This document shows, one piece after another, positions 47,743-59,346 of a stretch of 64,000 bases of DNA (position 1 is its first letter; each line of letters begins with the position of its first letter). Under the pieces are notes generated by a model that ran no database searches, was not told the DNA's origin, and worked only from the letters and a program-made list of their open reading frames with translations. The stretch spans positions 248,001 to 312,000 of the forward strand of contig JAACJO010000003.1 of assembly GCA_013368445.1 (NCBI GenBank), given 5' to 3'. This stretch comes from Leucocoprinus leucothites. Taxonomy: Eukaryota > Basidiomycota > Agaricomycetes > Agaricales > Agaricaceae. Both the position numbers and the translations under genes were made by a program.

Positions 47743-48407
47743 TGTTATAATGATGCTGGCCTGGTCCTAAGCTGGTGTGATAAGTATCAGATTGATCTTA
47801 TCAAAGGGGACTCCTTCTCAGTAAGCAACAAAGTCATTTACTAAGTCAGAGTTATAATATGGCAATTATAATAGTAAAGACTTCAGTAATTGAGATCTTA
47901 GAGCTTAAGTTCAATTTGACTTTGTATAGATAAAGGCTTGTATTGAGTCTCCACCTAACCAAGTAGAAACGATGTTTCTCCTTGGTAGATGTTGATGACT
48001 TATATATGATACAGGTCTGTATCTATTATTAACTAGGGCTAAGGGCTTCTAATGAAAGAAGAGAAGCATACAGCTTCCTTAATGCTAATTAAACTATATA
48101 AGATGTGATCTGTCAAAGAAGCTTTAGAAGTTCTTCTAAAGAAGTTCTTCTTTGATCATCTAATTGATCACAAGGTAAGTCCAAATATAGCACAGCTATA
48201 TTTAATAATCACATGTCATCAAAATACAAACAAAACCAAACAAATTATAACAAGTCATAGCGAGACAAAGTAATCAAGTCAAAACAAACTAAAGAAAACA
48301 ATAACAAACAAAGTGGAAAACATAATTGCGATATTACTTAAGTAAAGCTAATATCAACTTCATATTGTAGATGGAACAAATGCTAGATATAATCAATATA
48401 CATAACA
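47743..48407 (-). mobile_element. Solo LTR, Gypsy family A (665 bp, CpG-decayed)
   Basis: TGTTATAATGATGCTGG...CATAACA with target duplication GACCA (47,738-47,742 and 48,408-48,412). Most CpG sites that are intact in the copies at 6,184 and 59,347 are TpG/CpA here, so it is older. It has the long form of the AGAAGTTCTTC repeat. Confidence 0.9.
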
Positions 48408-49899
48408 GACCAGCTAGCTAACTCTTTTACTTGGGAGCTTAGAGGTGTGCATGTGTGAGTTTCTTTTGCCCTAGGCAAGCTAGCCTATCTCAACAATCAA
48501 TGGGCTAGCTTCTCACAAAGGAAAGTGGAGGAGAAAGTGCAGTCTTTGCAGGCTTTTAACAATGAATGATTGGATTAATAGAAGCTAAGGCTGACATGTG
48601 ATGGGTCACATGACACAGTAGCCATGATCACATGATCATACCTTCCAGTGATCGTCTGGCAGCTTGTGATCAAGCCAACTGGCTAAGGCTATTCTTGGAG
48701 CAGAGCTAACACTTAGTCTCCCTAGCTGAGTGTCTTTCATCCTGAGAGTTGAGACACAGGTTTCTTACATTCTGAAGTACACACTTTCTTTTCTCACTCT
48801 TCACCCTACTAACTCACCACATCTGTGCCACTTGCTAGATGCACTTACCCATAAGCTCATCTTCACCTGAGATGGATGCTGCTGCTGGTCAGCCATTTTC
48901 AAAGCTCACATTCAGAACATCAGCTAACATCGGACTTTTGATGCTCCAGATTCCTTAGCCCAAGCTGCCATCCTGACACTCTTGGAAAAAAACAAACAAA
49001 TTTAACTACATACTGTAACTGTTTGTATGGTGGCAACTATAATACATAACACTGACCCTCTATGTTGCCTAATTGACCTCATGTAACACAGACTTTGGGG
49101 ACTCAAATGGGCACTAAACTCAGGCTTAATTCCCAAGAAAATGAATAATAATAATAAGACCTAGAAGTGACTTATTTACTGCAATCTAGGCTGTTTTTCA
49201 ACCAGAAAGGCCTGCTCTAAGAAATTTGGGCTCCAGAAATGGCACATTCTTAGCCAACGTAATGCATAACAGGGAAGGCATTGCCTTAACAAAGTCATTG
49301 GTGGCTGTAACACTCCTAAATCCATTGCCACCATACACATGGTTACAGTAGTATCCATTGCAGATAGCCAGCTGCCAGCTTCTTCAGTTGGGAAAGTGGG
49401 GGACCTGTGGTTCACAGTTGATGCTGGTTGTTTTAATGAAGCCTTCCAAGAGATGGAAAGGGCTAAGCACTGTGCTCAAATGAATACCTTTCCCAGCAAT
49501 CTGTAGTTTTGCTCTCAGATGCAATGGGTGAAGGTAGACCAGGGGTCAATGGTGTTACTTCCCACTGGCACCCTTCCTCTAATAGTGTCTTGCTTGATTG
49601 TGTACATATGTCCTGGAGAGCAGCAGGATCTGTGCAGACCAGCAAACATTGTAAGGTAGAGCAGGAGCATGGTGCACAACCAGGTGTTGATGTTCATCCC
49701 ATTTTGAGCAACTATTTATAGATCTCCCTAGGCCCACTAGCAGCTCCTTTGGTGTCAGATTCAGAGGCAGCCATCAAGATCCCAAGCCCTCCCTTGGTCC
49801 CAGTTTGTTACTTGCCTATTCCAGAGGTGCATATTCTTTCCATGCATGAGTGTGGCTTGCAACTGTAGCTATGTGGCTGCTTATGCATGACCTAGAATG
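48408..49899. other. Unassigned stretch; possible 5' exons of the JmjC-like gene
   Basis: 48,408-49,130 shows no coding signal. From about 49,170 a plus-strand chain in two frames reads SSVGKVGDLWFTVDAGCFNEAF and QGSMVLLPTGTLPLIV, suggesting a decayed enzyme-like gene that may belong to the downstream JmjC-like gene. Support is weak. Confidence 0.25.
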
Positions 49900-50175
49900 A
49901 TATACTTTCATGACACTGGAACAACTTTGTCAATCACTCAAAAATCCAGAGAACCACTGGATAGTTCTGCTGTGCTTAGGGTGGCAGGTAGCCACTGGTG
50001 ACAAGATTTGGTCAGCTCTTTTAGCTTACCAGGCAAAGCTCAAGCCTGGTTGTGAGGCAGTGAACTGCAAATTGGTGGTGGGCCTTTCTGCTACCCACTG
50101 AGTTGAAGCACCTTCCCTCAGTGACATTCTTGGGGACTATTATTGCAATGAAAGTGCTGCCACAGTGTCTGTATG

Positions 50176-50721
50176 TGTCAAGATTTGCGAAATACCGGCG
50201 CTTACTAAGCGCGTGAAAGTTACAGAGAGGTCAGTCATTGGCTTCAGCATATGTGCTATGCCCTTCCGATATCATGTCAACCAATTTGGTCTACAAGGAA
50301 GATGACAGACAGTGCAAATTGGAATTCAACACTGAAGGAATAATGGACAGAGAATTCAGAGTGGAATCTTAGTTGATATTCAGAATGGGTAATACATGAG
50401 CTAGTAGCAACATATTTAAGATAATGTGAAATTGGACAAATAACATGTAAATATTGCAAAACTCACTATGCAATGATAAACAAATAAACAGATAAACGAA
50501 AAGTAAATAGACAACAACAAACATGACATGACGGAGAATGACAAACATAAATGGAATGGTGGAAATGACTATGAGTGCAAATGAAAGGAGGATAGAATGA
50601 TGAGCAGAGACAGGCTGCAAAATATTTATAGAAATGATAGATAATGAAAAATCATGGGAATCGGAAATTGAAAAAATAGTCGGAGATCAAATTGGAGAGG
50701 TCATGATCACAGATTGTGACA
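50176..50721 (-). mobile_element. Solo LTR, family C (546 bp)
   Basis: TGTCAAGATTTGCG...ATTGTGACA with target duplication GTATG (50,171-50,175 and 50,722-50,726). It carries a CpG cluster and the palindrome GCGCTTACTAAGCGC near its left end. A CTATAAATA box on the minus strand (about 50,620-50,630) suggests minus orientation. It is unrelated in sequence to families A and B. Confidence 0.85.
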
Positions 50722-51285
50722 GTATGCAGTGTTGGCCAGGTCAAAGTGGTTCTTCCCCCTTGGCACATGCTATCAATGTTCATACAAGGAACCACCCTGT
50801 ATACTGCACTTTGTTCCATACTCTCAATCCCTGTGCTAGACACAACCATACAGTGATACCACCCAGCTCTCCCACCAACTGTTGAACCACTGCCTGGATA
50901 CTGCATGACATGGAGGCATCCTAAAACAAATTCCATTTGGGAATTCATGGCAGTGCCAGCTGCTGGTGTAACACTACCCCACATTGATTCATTGGTCTTG
51001 CACACATTCATCAGTCACCTTGGCAGAAAAAAGCTATGGCTGATGTGGCCTGGGACTACTGCTAACTATCAATGCCTCTATGGGCTGGTTTTTCAGGGCC
51101 ATGACCAACACTTGACCATAGCCCATGTGATCTAGGTTCTTGACAGCTTGGAGGTTTTACTGGTCAACAATAGTCATAAAACAAGCTGGACCATGCCTCC
51201 TGGCACTATCCATGCTGTCCTGATAATCTTCCACATGGCCACTCATGGAGGGTTCTTTTATATGCCTTATTCTGGCTGGAAAGAG

Positions 51286-51909
51286 TGTTATAGTGATGCT
51301 GTCCCGGTCCTAAGCTGGCGCAATAAGTATTGGGTTGATCTTATCAAAGGGGACTCCTTCTCGGTAAGTGACAAAGTCATTCACTAAGTCAGGGTTATAA
51401 TATGGCAATTATAATAGTAAAGACTTCAGTAATTGAGATCTTAGAGTTTAAGTTCAATTCGACTTTGTATAGATAAAGGCTTGTATTGAGTCTCCACCTA
51501 ACCAAGTAGAAATGATGTTTCTCCTTGGTAGATGTTGACGACTTATATATGATACAAGTCTGTATCTATTATTAACTAGGGCTAAGGGCTTCTAACAAAG
51601 AAGAGAAGCATACAGCTTCCTTAACACTAATTAAACTATATAAGACGCGATCTGTCAAAGAAACTTTAGAAGTTCTTCTTTGATCATCTGATCGATCACA
51701 AGGTAAGTCCAAATATAGCGCAGCTATATTTAACAATCACATGTCATCAAAACATAAACAAACCAAACAAGTTATAACGAGTCATAACAAACTAGGAAAT
51801 ACAAGAACAAATAAGAGGAAAACATAATTGCGATATTATTTAAGTAAAGCTAATATCGACTTCGTATTGAAGATGGAACAAATGCTAGATATAATCAATA
51901 TACATAACA
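51286..51909 (-). mobile_element. Solo LTR, Gypsy family A (624 bp)
   Basis: TGTTATAGTGATGC...CATAACA with target duplication AAGAG (51,281-51,285 and 51,910-51,914). It is the short form lacking one AGAAGTTCTTCTAA unit. It interrupts the JmjC-like reading frame. Confidence 0.92.
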
Positions 51910-52045
51910 AAGAGTGCCAAAGTGCATTCCAGGTGCTTATGGAGACAATTGGTGATGTCGGGTTCAATGGAGATACCACTGCTAGGGACTATTTGCTTGA
52001 GATACTGTGGGTGATGCCAAGCTGGATATGTATCACACTTGAATA

Positions 52046-52900
52046 GAGAAAAGGGAAGAAACTGGATGCAGAGCTTGAAGAATGGGTGACTGACATTGTT
52101 TCTTGTATTGAAGCAAAGCTCAAAGTGTGGGCATTGGCTTTCAGTCATATTTCCACCACTTCATTGTACCTGAAACTTCTAAATGAATGTCTGGGATTTG
52201 TGAATTCACCCTTCTAGAATTTGTTGAATATATTTCTTTTTATGCCATCATCCTCCTGTAAGATGTGATTTGGTTGAGTGGTGCTCTTGCCTATAAAAAT
52301 TCTCCATCTAGTCACTATCCATTGAGGCTTCCTGTGTCAGAAGCTGTGGTCTAAAATGGAGAGGGTCTGAGAAACCAATGAGAGCATGTAGTCTCCATGC
52401 ATTAGCATGTTAGCTCATACTTGTGTTAGCTCATATTGTTCAGAGTAGCCATATGATGTGACAATGAGCTAAATGCCTTTTGTCTTTATCCTACTACATC
52501 TGCCTAGAACCATTGGCTCCAGCCTGTTCCATCTTCAAAAGCCTCCCTATAGCCCAGTGCAGGTGGACCTGATCCCTCATTAGCTTTGTGCTCCTGGTCA
52601 CTGTGCTTTGTCTGATGTATTCCTGTATTCACTGCACAAAATTCAAAAATGGGGAGAGCACCTTGGCATTGAAAAATCACAAGAGGGGGTGCAAGCATAC
52701 AATAACAGAACAGTCACGCTGCCAGAAGAAGCAGTGCAACTGATTCAAAGAGCTGTAAAGCATAGAAAACTCAACTGCTCAGCAGATGGGACCTCAGCTT
52801 TGCAGCCCCAAGGAGACCATGGTGACTCAGATGGTTCAAATTGTCTGCTCAGCAAAAGTGATCCACCTCTCTTAGATCCCCTGTTGCTAGTAAGTTCTCC
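52046..52900. other. Stretch between the JmjC-like gene and Plavaka copy 2
   Basis: 52,046-52,600 shows no gene. The open frame 52,608-52,925 (Ser/Leu-rich end) may be upstream coding sequence of the Plavaka transposase, but no zinc finger is visible. Confidence 0.3.
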
Positions 52901-54020
52901 TTCAGTGGCTGCAGCTGTATCATAGCTGCTTAACAGCAGACTGCAGGAACCTGAGGAGAGTCTCCCAGTATTGCCTCCCTCACACACAGGTCATCAGTGC
53001 AAATTGCCCAAGAAATTTGCAGATATGGTTCCTACACAGCCAACACCCTTTCCCCACATGCCTCAACCTTCCTGTTCCCCCATGCCAGAGACAGGTGCAG
53101 AGCTAGTTCTAGAGTGCAAGCCTCTCTCTCCTGTTATCTCTAGAACATCACCAAATGCTTTCAGACTTTATTGCAAGTACATGGCCTTCCCTAGAAACGA
53201 TCTAGAGGACATGCAAACCCTGGATGGCTACTGCACTTCTCCAAACATTGCCACTACTTCGAGCATGATGCCTTACCCTTGGTGGGCTGGATTTAGTCCC
53301 ACTGTTGAGAAAGCCAAGGAATTCTATGGTCTGTTCCTGAATGCGACAACCTATCATTTAATGTCATGGTACTATAGCTCACCAACTAAAAGTGAAGTTG
53401 ACTTGGATAGGCTTGTCAACAATGTCATTCTTACTCCTGATTTTGACCCTAAAGAGCTCAAAGGGTTCAAGGCAGAGAAAGAAGGAAAGCAAGTGGATAG
53501 GGAAATGGGAATGGCAGAAGTAAACAGCAGTGTTTTTCAGAGCAAAAATGGGTAGACAGTTAGCAAGGCCTGTCTCAAAGTTCCCTTTGAAGGCATTGAG
53601 TACCCAGGCAGCAAAAATTCTGCTCCAACATTTACAGTTGAAGGAGTGCACCACCATAGCCTGAAAGAAGTCATCACTACAGCATTCACAGACCCATCCG
53701 CTGCATCCTTCCACTACACTCCTCACAAAGTTTTCTGGAAGAAGATGCCTGATGGTCCCTCTGAGTGCATCATCAGTGAGCTATACAACTCCAATGCTTT
53801 CTTTGAGGAACATGCTAAGATTCAAAGGCAGGAACAGCCCCTGGGTCATGATGCTGATCTCGAGACTGCCATTGCTACAATAATGCTCTGGTCAGACTTG
53901 ACCCATTTGGCCAGCTTTGGTAATGCCTCACTTTGGCCAATTCATTACTACAGAAATCAGTCAAAATATGAGTGCTCAAAGCCAACAAATTTTACTGCTC
54001 ATCACCTTGCTTACATTCCT
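52901..54020 (+). pseudogene. Plavaka transposase, copy 2, N-terminal half
   Basis: A Pro/Ser-rich N-terminus leads into FRLYCKYMAFPRNDLED, then PYPWWAGFSPTVEKAKEFYG, YYSSPTKSEVDLDRLV, HHHSLKEVITTAF, and TIMLWSDLTHLASFGNASLW followed by FTAHHLAYIP, all in the family order. TAG at 53,553-53,555 is an in-frame stop. The frame is cut at 54,020 by an LTR preceded by TTCCT. The continuation lies on the opposite strand ending at 59,346. Confidence 0.85.
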
Positions 54021-54660
54021 TGTTATGTATATTGATTATATCTAGCATTTGTTCCATCTACAATACAAAGTCAATATTAGCTTTACTTAAGTAATATTGC
54101 AATTATGTTTTCCTCTTATTTGCTCTTGTATTTTCTAGTTTATTTTGACTCGTTTACTTTGACTCATTTTGACTTGTTTGGTTTTGTTTATATTCTGATA
54201 ACATGTGATTGTTAAATATAGCTGCACTATATTTGGACTTACCTTGTGATCGATCAGATGATCAAAGAAGAACTTCTAAAGCTTCTTTGACAGATCATGT
54301 CTTATATAGTTTAATTAGTGTTAAGGAAGCTGTACACTTCTCTTTTTTCATTAGAAGCCCTTAGCCCTAGTTAATAATAGATACAGACTTGTATCATATA
54401 TAAGTCATCAACATCTACCAAGGAGAAACATCGTTTCTACTTGGTTAGGTGGAGACTCAATACAAGCCTTTATCTATACAAAGTCGAATTGAACTTAAAC
54501 TCTAAGATCTCAATTACTGAAGTCTTTACTATTATAATTGCCATATTATAACTCTGACTTAGTGAATGACTTTGTCGCTTACCGAGAAGGAGTCCCCTTT
54601 GATAAGATCAACCTGATACTTATCGCGCCAGCTTAGGACCGGGCCGGCGTCACTATAACA
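54021..54660 (+). mobile_element. Gypsy family A LTR at the left inversion breakpoint (640 bp)
   Basis: Sense-oriented TGTTATGTATATTG...CACTATAACA. The flanks do not match each other (TTCCT left, TTACA right). The left flank instead is the reverse complement of AGGAA at 59,342-59,346, so this LTR is a recombination product. Confidence 0.9.
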
Positions 54661-55677
54661 TTACAGGTCCATGCACTATTGTGACAAAATTACCTGTAAC
54701 AGATTGTCGAGACTATCCATCTTGCACCCAATCACTATTGGAACAAGTGATGATGGCTTGATTAGAAGCACCATCAAAAACAAGTTGATAATTGCAAGTT
54801 GATTACAAATATTGCAGCACATGGAGTCCAGCCTGAAAGTGCACATTAGAAGGGGCAGCAGATTGCTGGGAGAGTTTGACAACTGCAAAGGATATTTCAG
54901 GTCTTGATCTGATCATAAGATACATTAGCAATCCAACTAACTGTTGGTAACAAGTCCTAAACTTGGGATCTACCTTATCAACATAGGGTTCAAAGAAGAA
55001 TCCGGATGGCAGTGGTGTAAATTTTGTGCCTTTTGTAATCTCAAACTTCTCCAGAACCTTATTGAGGTATTTCACTTGATCTATATAGAGTTTTCTCTCT
55101 TTTGATCACATGATATGTTCATGCCTAGGAACTCAGAAAGTTCACCTTGGTCATGACATTGCCAAGTAGTCATGAATTTTTGCTTCAACTTGGAGAGGAG
55201 CAGGGAATTCTTTTTACCCATAAAGAAGATATCATCCACATAAACAACCACAAAGACATGCTTGCCAGTCTTGGGATGTGTGAAATAATAAACACCAGTG
55301 TTGGACTTACAGTGCTTAAATCCAAGATTTAGCATCAATGAAGTGAGTGCTTTCCACCAAGATAAGCCTGCTTGTTTCAGACTATAGATTGCTTTGCATA
55401 ATCTCCACACTTTCTTCTCTTGGCCAGGAATTCAGAATCCTTCTGGCTGCTCCATGTAGATCTTTTCATCCAGATCACCATATAAATAGGCTGTTTTGAC
55501 ATCAACAGAGTGAAGGTCAAAGTTCTCAAGCACTACAATGCCAAGAAGTATGTGTGTGGTCTCATATTGGATAACTGGGGAAAAGAGTTCATTGAAGTCA
55601 ATCCCCTTGATCTGAGAGAACCCTTTTGCAACAAGGCAAGAGTGATATCAATTATCAGACTTGATATTGTAAACCCA
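54661..55677 (-). pseudogene. Ty1/Copia pol fragment (reverse transcriptase)
   Basis: Minus-strand reading: LVAKGFSQIKGIDFNELFSP, then DVKTAYLYGDLDEKIYMEQP, WRLCKAIYSLKQAGLSWW, VVYVDDIFFMGKK (YVDD catalytic motif, about 55,250-55,218), YQQLVGLLMYLMIRSRPEI and SDWVQDG*SRQSVTG (start of the RNase H region). Both ends are cut by Gypsy LTR sequence, and a few TGA/TAA stops are present. No Copia LTR was seen. Confidence 0.88.
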
Positions 55678-55790
55678 TGTTATAGTGATGCTAGCCTGGT
55701 CCTAAGCTGGTACGATAAGTATCAACTTAATCTTATCAAAGTGGACTCCTTCTTGGTAAGTGACAAAGTCGTTTACAAAGTCAGAGTTAT
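55678..55790 (-). mobile_element. Fragment of a Gypsy family A LTR (113 bp)
   Basis: TGTTATAGTGATGCTAGCC... through CAGAGTTAT, the terminal part of an antisense LTR, directly abutting a full LTR of opposite orientation at 55,791. No target duplication is found. Confidence 0.8.
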
Positions 55791-56433
55791 TGTTATATAT
55801 ATTGATTATATCTAGCATTTGTTCCATCTACAATATGAAGTTGATATTAGCTTTACTTAAGTAATATTGCAATTATGTTTTCCTTTCTATTTGTTATTAT
55901 TTTCCTTAGTTTGTTATGACTCATTATGACTTGTTTGGTTTTGTTTACATTTTTGATGACATGTGATTGTTAAATATAGCTGTGCTATATTTGGACTATC
56001 TTGTGATCTAGTCAGATAATCAGAGAAGAACTTCTTTAGAAGAACTTCTAAAGCTTCTTTGACAGATCACATCTTATATAGTTTAATTAGCATTAAGGAA
56101 GCTGTATGCTTCTCTTCTTTCATTAGAAGCCCTTAGCCCTAGTTAATATTAGATACAGACTTGTATTGTATATAAGTCGTCAACATCTACCAAGGAGAGA
56201 CATTGTTTCTACTTGGTTAGGTGGAGACTCAATATGAGCCTTTATCTATACAAAGTCAAATTGAAACTTAAGCTCTAAGATCTCAATTACTGAAGTCTTT
56301 ACTATTATAATTGCCATATTATAACTCTGACTTAGTAAATGACTTTGTCACTTACCGAGAAGGAGTCTCCTTTGATAAGATCAAGTTGATACTTATTGTG
56401 CCAGCTTAGGACTGGGCTGGCATCACCATAACA
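55791..56433 (+). mobile_element. Gypsy family A LTR (643 bp, CpG-decayed)
   Basis: TGTTATATATATTG...CACCATAACA in sense orientation. The flanks (GTTAT left, TTAAG right) do not match, so it has been rearranged or nested. It carries the long AGAAGTTCTTC form. Confidence 0.85.
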
Positions 56434-56799
56434 TTAAGTAGAAATGATCCTTCTCTGTTAGCACAGAGCCGTTACTTTGCCCAGTAACCCAACAACATTT
56501 CAAACACTGTCAATTTGGGTTATTGCAGTTATTGCACAAGCTGTCCCAAAACTATTGTGCATAACAACAAAGAGAGGATTGACACATATTGCCAACTAGT
56601 GGAATAGTTGAGGATCACTCTTATTGATCTGAGTGAATACCCATGCTCTTAAAACATTTGGAGGCTTGTGAGAGCTAAGGTCATTGTACCTAAATCTCAA
56701 ATAAGATACCAGACCTGAGGATAGATACTTGGAAGGGAGAAATTTGCCAGAAGATTAGGCATATCTCTGAAGAATACCAGACTCAAGGGTAAATGCTCG
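56434..56799. other. Probable 3' flank of the inverted Plavaka half
   Basis: No gene was recognised. Its position suggests the transposase 3' untranslated or terminal region. It opens with AAGTAGAAATGAT, which also occurs inside the family A LTR and may be a nested remnant. Confidence 0.3.
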
Positions 56800-59346
56800 G
56801 AAGACAGTTTATCTGTTGAAAGTCTTAAGAGACTATACATAGTTCTCCCTGATCCCAAGGTTCAAAGTGGGAAACACACATATTGGCATAATGATATTGC
56901 CAGTCCTGTTGGTCATCCCCTGGGTGGTAAACAATTGACTTTCCCAGCCATGACACCTGGTCATGAGTATAGGCTGGAATGAGATGACATTCTCGAAGGA
57001 CATTGTCAGGGTTGAGGAAACCAAATGCTGCCTCACTTGCAAATTCTATTCAGGGAAGTCTTTTGTCTCTGAATGCACAAGGATGCCTGGCATCTTGAAC
57101 AAACCACTGGACCCATAGAAAATCCATAGTAGTAAGATGTGGTTGTATTCCTAACAACTTACTCCATTGGATGTTTGTATGGAAGATTCCAAGGACACAC
57201 ACATATAGGTAAAGATGGTTATCATTATCTAAGGGACCTGTGGTGGATGCTTTGGGGTCTGGGTTGCCAGCCAAAACCATGATGTCTGGGTGCATGCAGG
57301 GGTTCACAGAGTCTTGAGCTCACTGCATGTCATAAGTTGTGTAGTTGATATGGCAGTATTTGTGCTGGTAAATGTGGTTGCCAGTGAACGTGAGCTTGTT
57401 CCACTGAGCATCTGTGTATGACTGAGAACCAGGCAATAAGCCCTCCAGCCACTCCAGGAGATGATCTTTCAGCTTTTTCAGAAAGTCCTGATTATTCCAG
57501 TGAGAATGGTGTATGAAGAGCATAGGGCACTGGTGTTACTTCGAGAGTGGGATTGCCATGGTTTTCAACAAGCCAACTTGTCATGTTCAGCAGAAATGAT
57601 TGTGAGTGGGATATGTGGTAGTAAGCAGTTGGTGGCATGGATAAAAGGGGCTTGGAGGCCTTAAACAGGATGTGGATGCTGTGATCACCTTTGCCAGGGT
57701 GTGTACATTCAGGCTCAGTTTGCTTTATCTGCTGGAGCAACTGCTTGCACCTCTTGTGCTTTGCAATTTGCCAAGCAAAAGTTGTTTGTTTGTTTGTTCA
57801 CACATAGAATTTCTTGACACAATGATGTTTGAGCTCTCCCTGTCAAAAAAGAAGAGGAAAATGAGCAAGCCTACCCACTCTGATCTATTAAGCGGATGTT
57901 GCTCACAGTTTGAGTAGAATAACTGTCAGAGGTTCCAAACATAATAATGTTATTCACATAATTGTCTAGTACATGTAGCTTGTATGTTAAGAGGTTGAGC
58001 AGCTTGAATGTGATTCTAGCTGACTTGCCTTTCCCCTTCTCTAGCAGGGCCATTGTCATAGCTTTCCAGTGGCCTCTTGTGGCTTCCATGCTGGGAAGTT
58101 CCTTGGTATAGAAATAGGCACATGTAGATTCCTGAAATCTGCAAAGGAAACAACCAAGTTCAGTAGTTGAGTTTTTCAAGAGGTGAATAGTAGTCTCAGT
58201 ATGTAGCCACAACTTTGCTAACACATGCCACATTCCAAGTGTGAAGAGAAGATCAAGCATGGTATTGTTATGAGGACTTGGAAGCAATGATTCAAATGCC
58301 AGTATTGCACACTTATGGCAAAGTAATTACTACATGTCAAACTGGGAAGGTCATCCAGAAGCAACTTACTTGTAGTAGGTCCTCAAAATCCCACCCAACA
58401 AGCTTTTTCATAGCTGAAGTGTCTTCACCAAAGCAGCAAATGGTGTTCTGTCCAAACATTGGTGTTAATCAATATCTAGTTTAGAGGTGAGGCAGAAACA
58501 CTGAGATCAACTGGTGGTGGACTTACCTCTTTTTCAGGTCTTGAATTGCACTGTTGCCAGCTGCATACAAGACATGAACCAGATGCATGAAGGCAGCTTT
58601 CCATGTGCCAAGTTCAAACTCATGGAGAAGATCAGGAACAAACATCCAGTGATAGTCAAATCTGAGGTTGGTCAAGAACTCTGCTGAGAATGCATTCTAT
58701 GCACCATTGATCAGGCCAATGAATAAAATACAGAGCTGTCTCAGACTCACATGGGTGGGAATGATGGAGAGGGGCTTTAACAGCTGCTCAACTGCAGCAC
58801 TGGCTATGCCCTTCCCTTTCCTAAAGATCAATTTGCAAGCCTTCTCCACTTGATCATGTTGGTGTTTGTTGTCTTTGCAGACATCCTGGCAAATTACTGA
58901 GTCAGCTTCTGTTCCCAGCTTACTAATATCATCCTTCTTGACCTTGCAACAGGGACAAGGGCAGTCCCCAAGAAACCATATTGTAGCCAATAGAGCTCTA
59001 CCAAGAGAGTGAGCACAAACTGGGATGCTCTGTAGGGGTGGAAAGGTCACACTTCTCTGGGTAATCAGCTGAATAAGTGAAGAAACACAGGAAAAGTAAC
59101 CAGCAGATGCCATTAGCACAATCTACTGGGATGCTGTGGGCATAGGCATAGTAAAACTCTGGATCTAAAAGAAGGGTCCAGATAGCTTGCACAAGCTCCC
59201 ACTTGAGGTGAGTGATCAGCTCACAAGAGACTGATGCTCATCTGGCATTGGTAGGGTGGTTGCAATACCAGTCTTGAAATTCTTGAGGTAGCTGTAGGCC
59301 CCATTAGTATAGATGGCAAAACAAGGAGCTGCACTTACATTAGGAA
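56800..59346 (-). pseudogene. Plavaka transposase, copy 2, C-terminal half (inverted)
   Basis: Reading from 59,346 leftwards: codons that follow IP at 54,020, then an intron GTAAGT...CCTACAG (about 59,338-59,286), LPQEFQDWYCNHPTNAR, ELVQAIWTLLLDPEFYYAYA, FFTYSADYPEKC, and FLGDCPCPCCKVKKDD (CPxC). Further on are FTLGMWHVLAKLWLHTETT, LNLLTYKLHVLDNYVNNI and FGTSDSYSTQ, then FLWVQWFVQDA and WQYHYANMCVSHFEPWDQGE-type text near 56,850. The block order equals that of copy 1. TGA after HPTNAR is a stop. Confidence 0.85.

Larger units (their letters stand above)
49900..52045 (+). pseudogene. JmjC-like cupin oxygenase gene, split by two solo LTRs
   Basis: With the LTRs at 50,176-50,721 and 51,286-51,909 (and one target copy of each) removed, the frame reads SLSDILGDYYCNESA, then CMQCWPGQSGSSPLAHAINV. 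After a small frame shift near 50,880 it continues MTWRHPKTNSIWEFMAVPAAG. The oxygenase core is LPHIDSLVLHTFISHLGRKK (HxD at about 50,980-50,988) with LWLMWPGT, and later MPPGTIHAVLII (candidate third metal ligand, about 51,210). Across the second LTR MPYSGWKE joins CQSAFQVLMETIGD without loss of frame. JmjC proteins are Fe(II)/2-oxoglutarate oxygenases; the substrate here is unknown. Stops include TGA at about 50,099. Confidence 0.55.

Noticed and set aside
54021..55677. LTR family A as the LTR of the Copia fragment
   Set aside because: The polypurine tract and body at 59,987-64,000 show that it belongs to the Gypsy element; the LTRs around the Copia fragment are in inconsistent orientation and without matching flanks.
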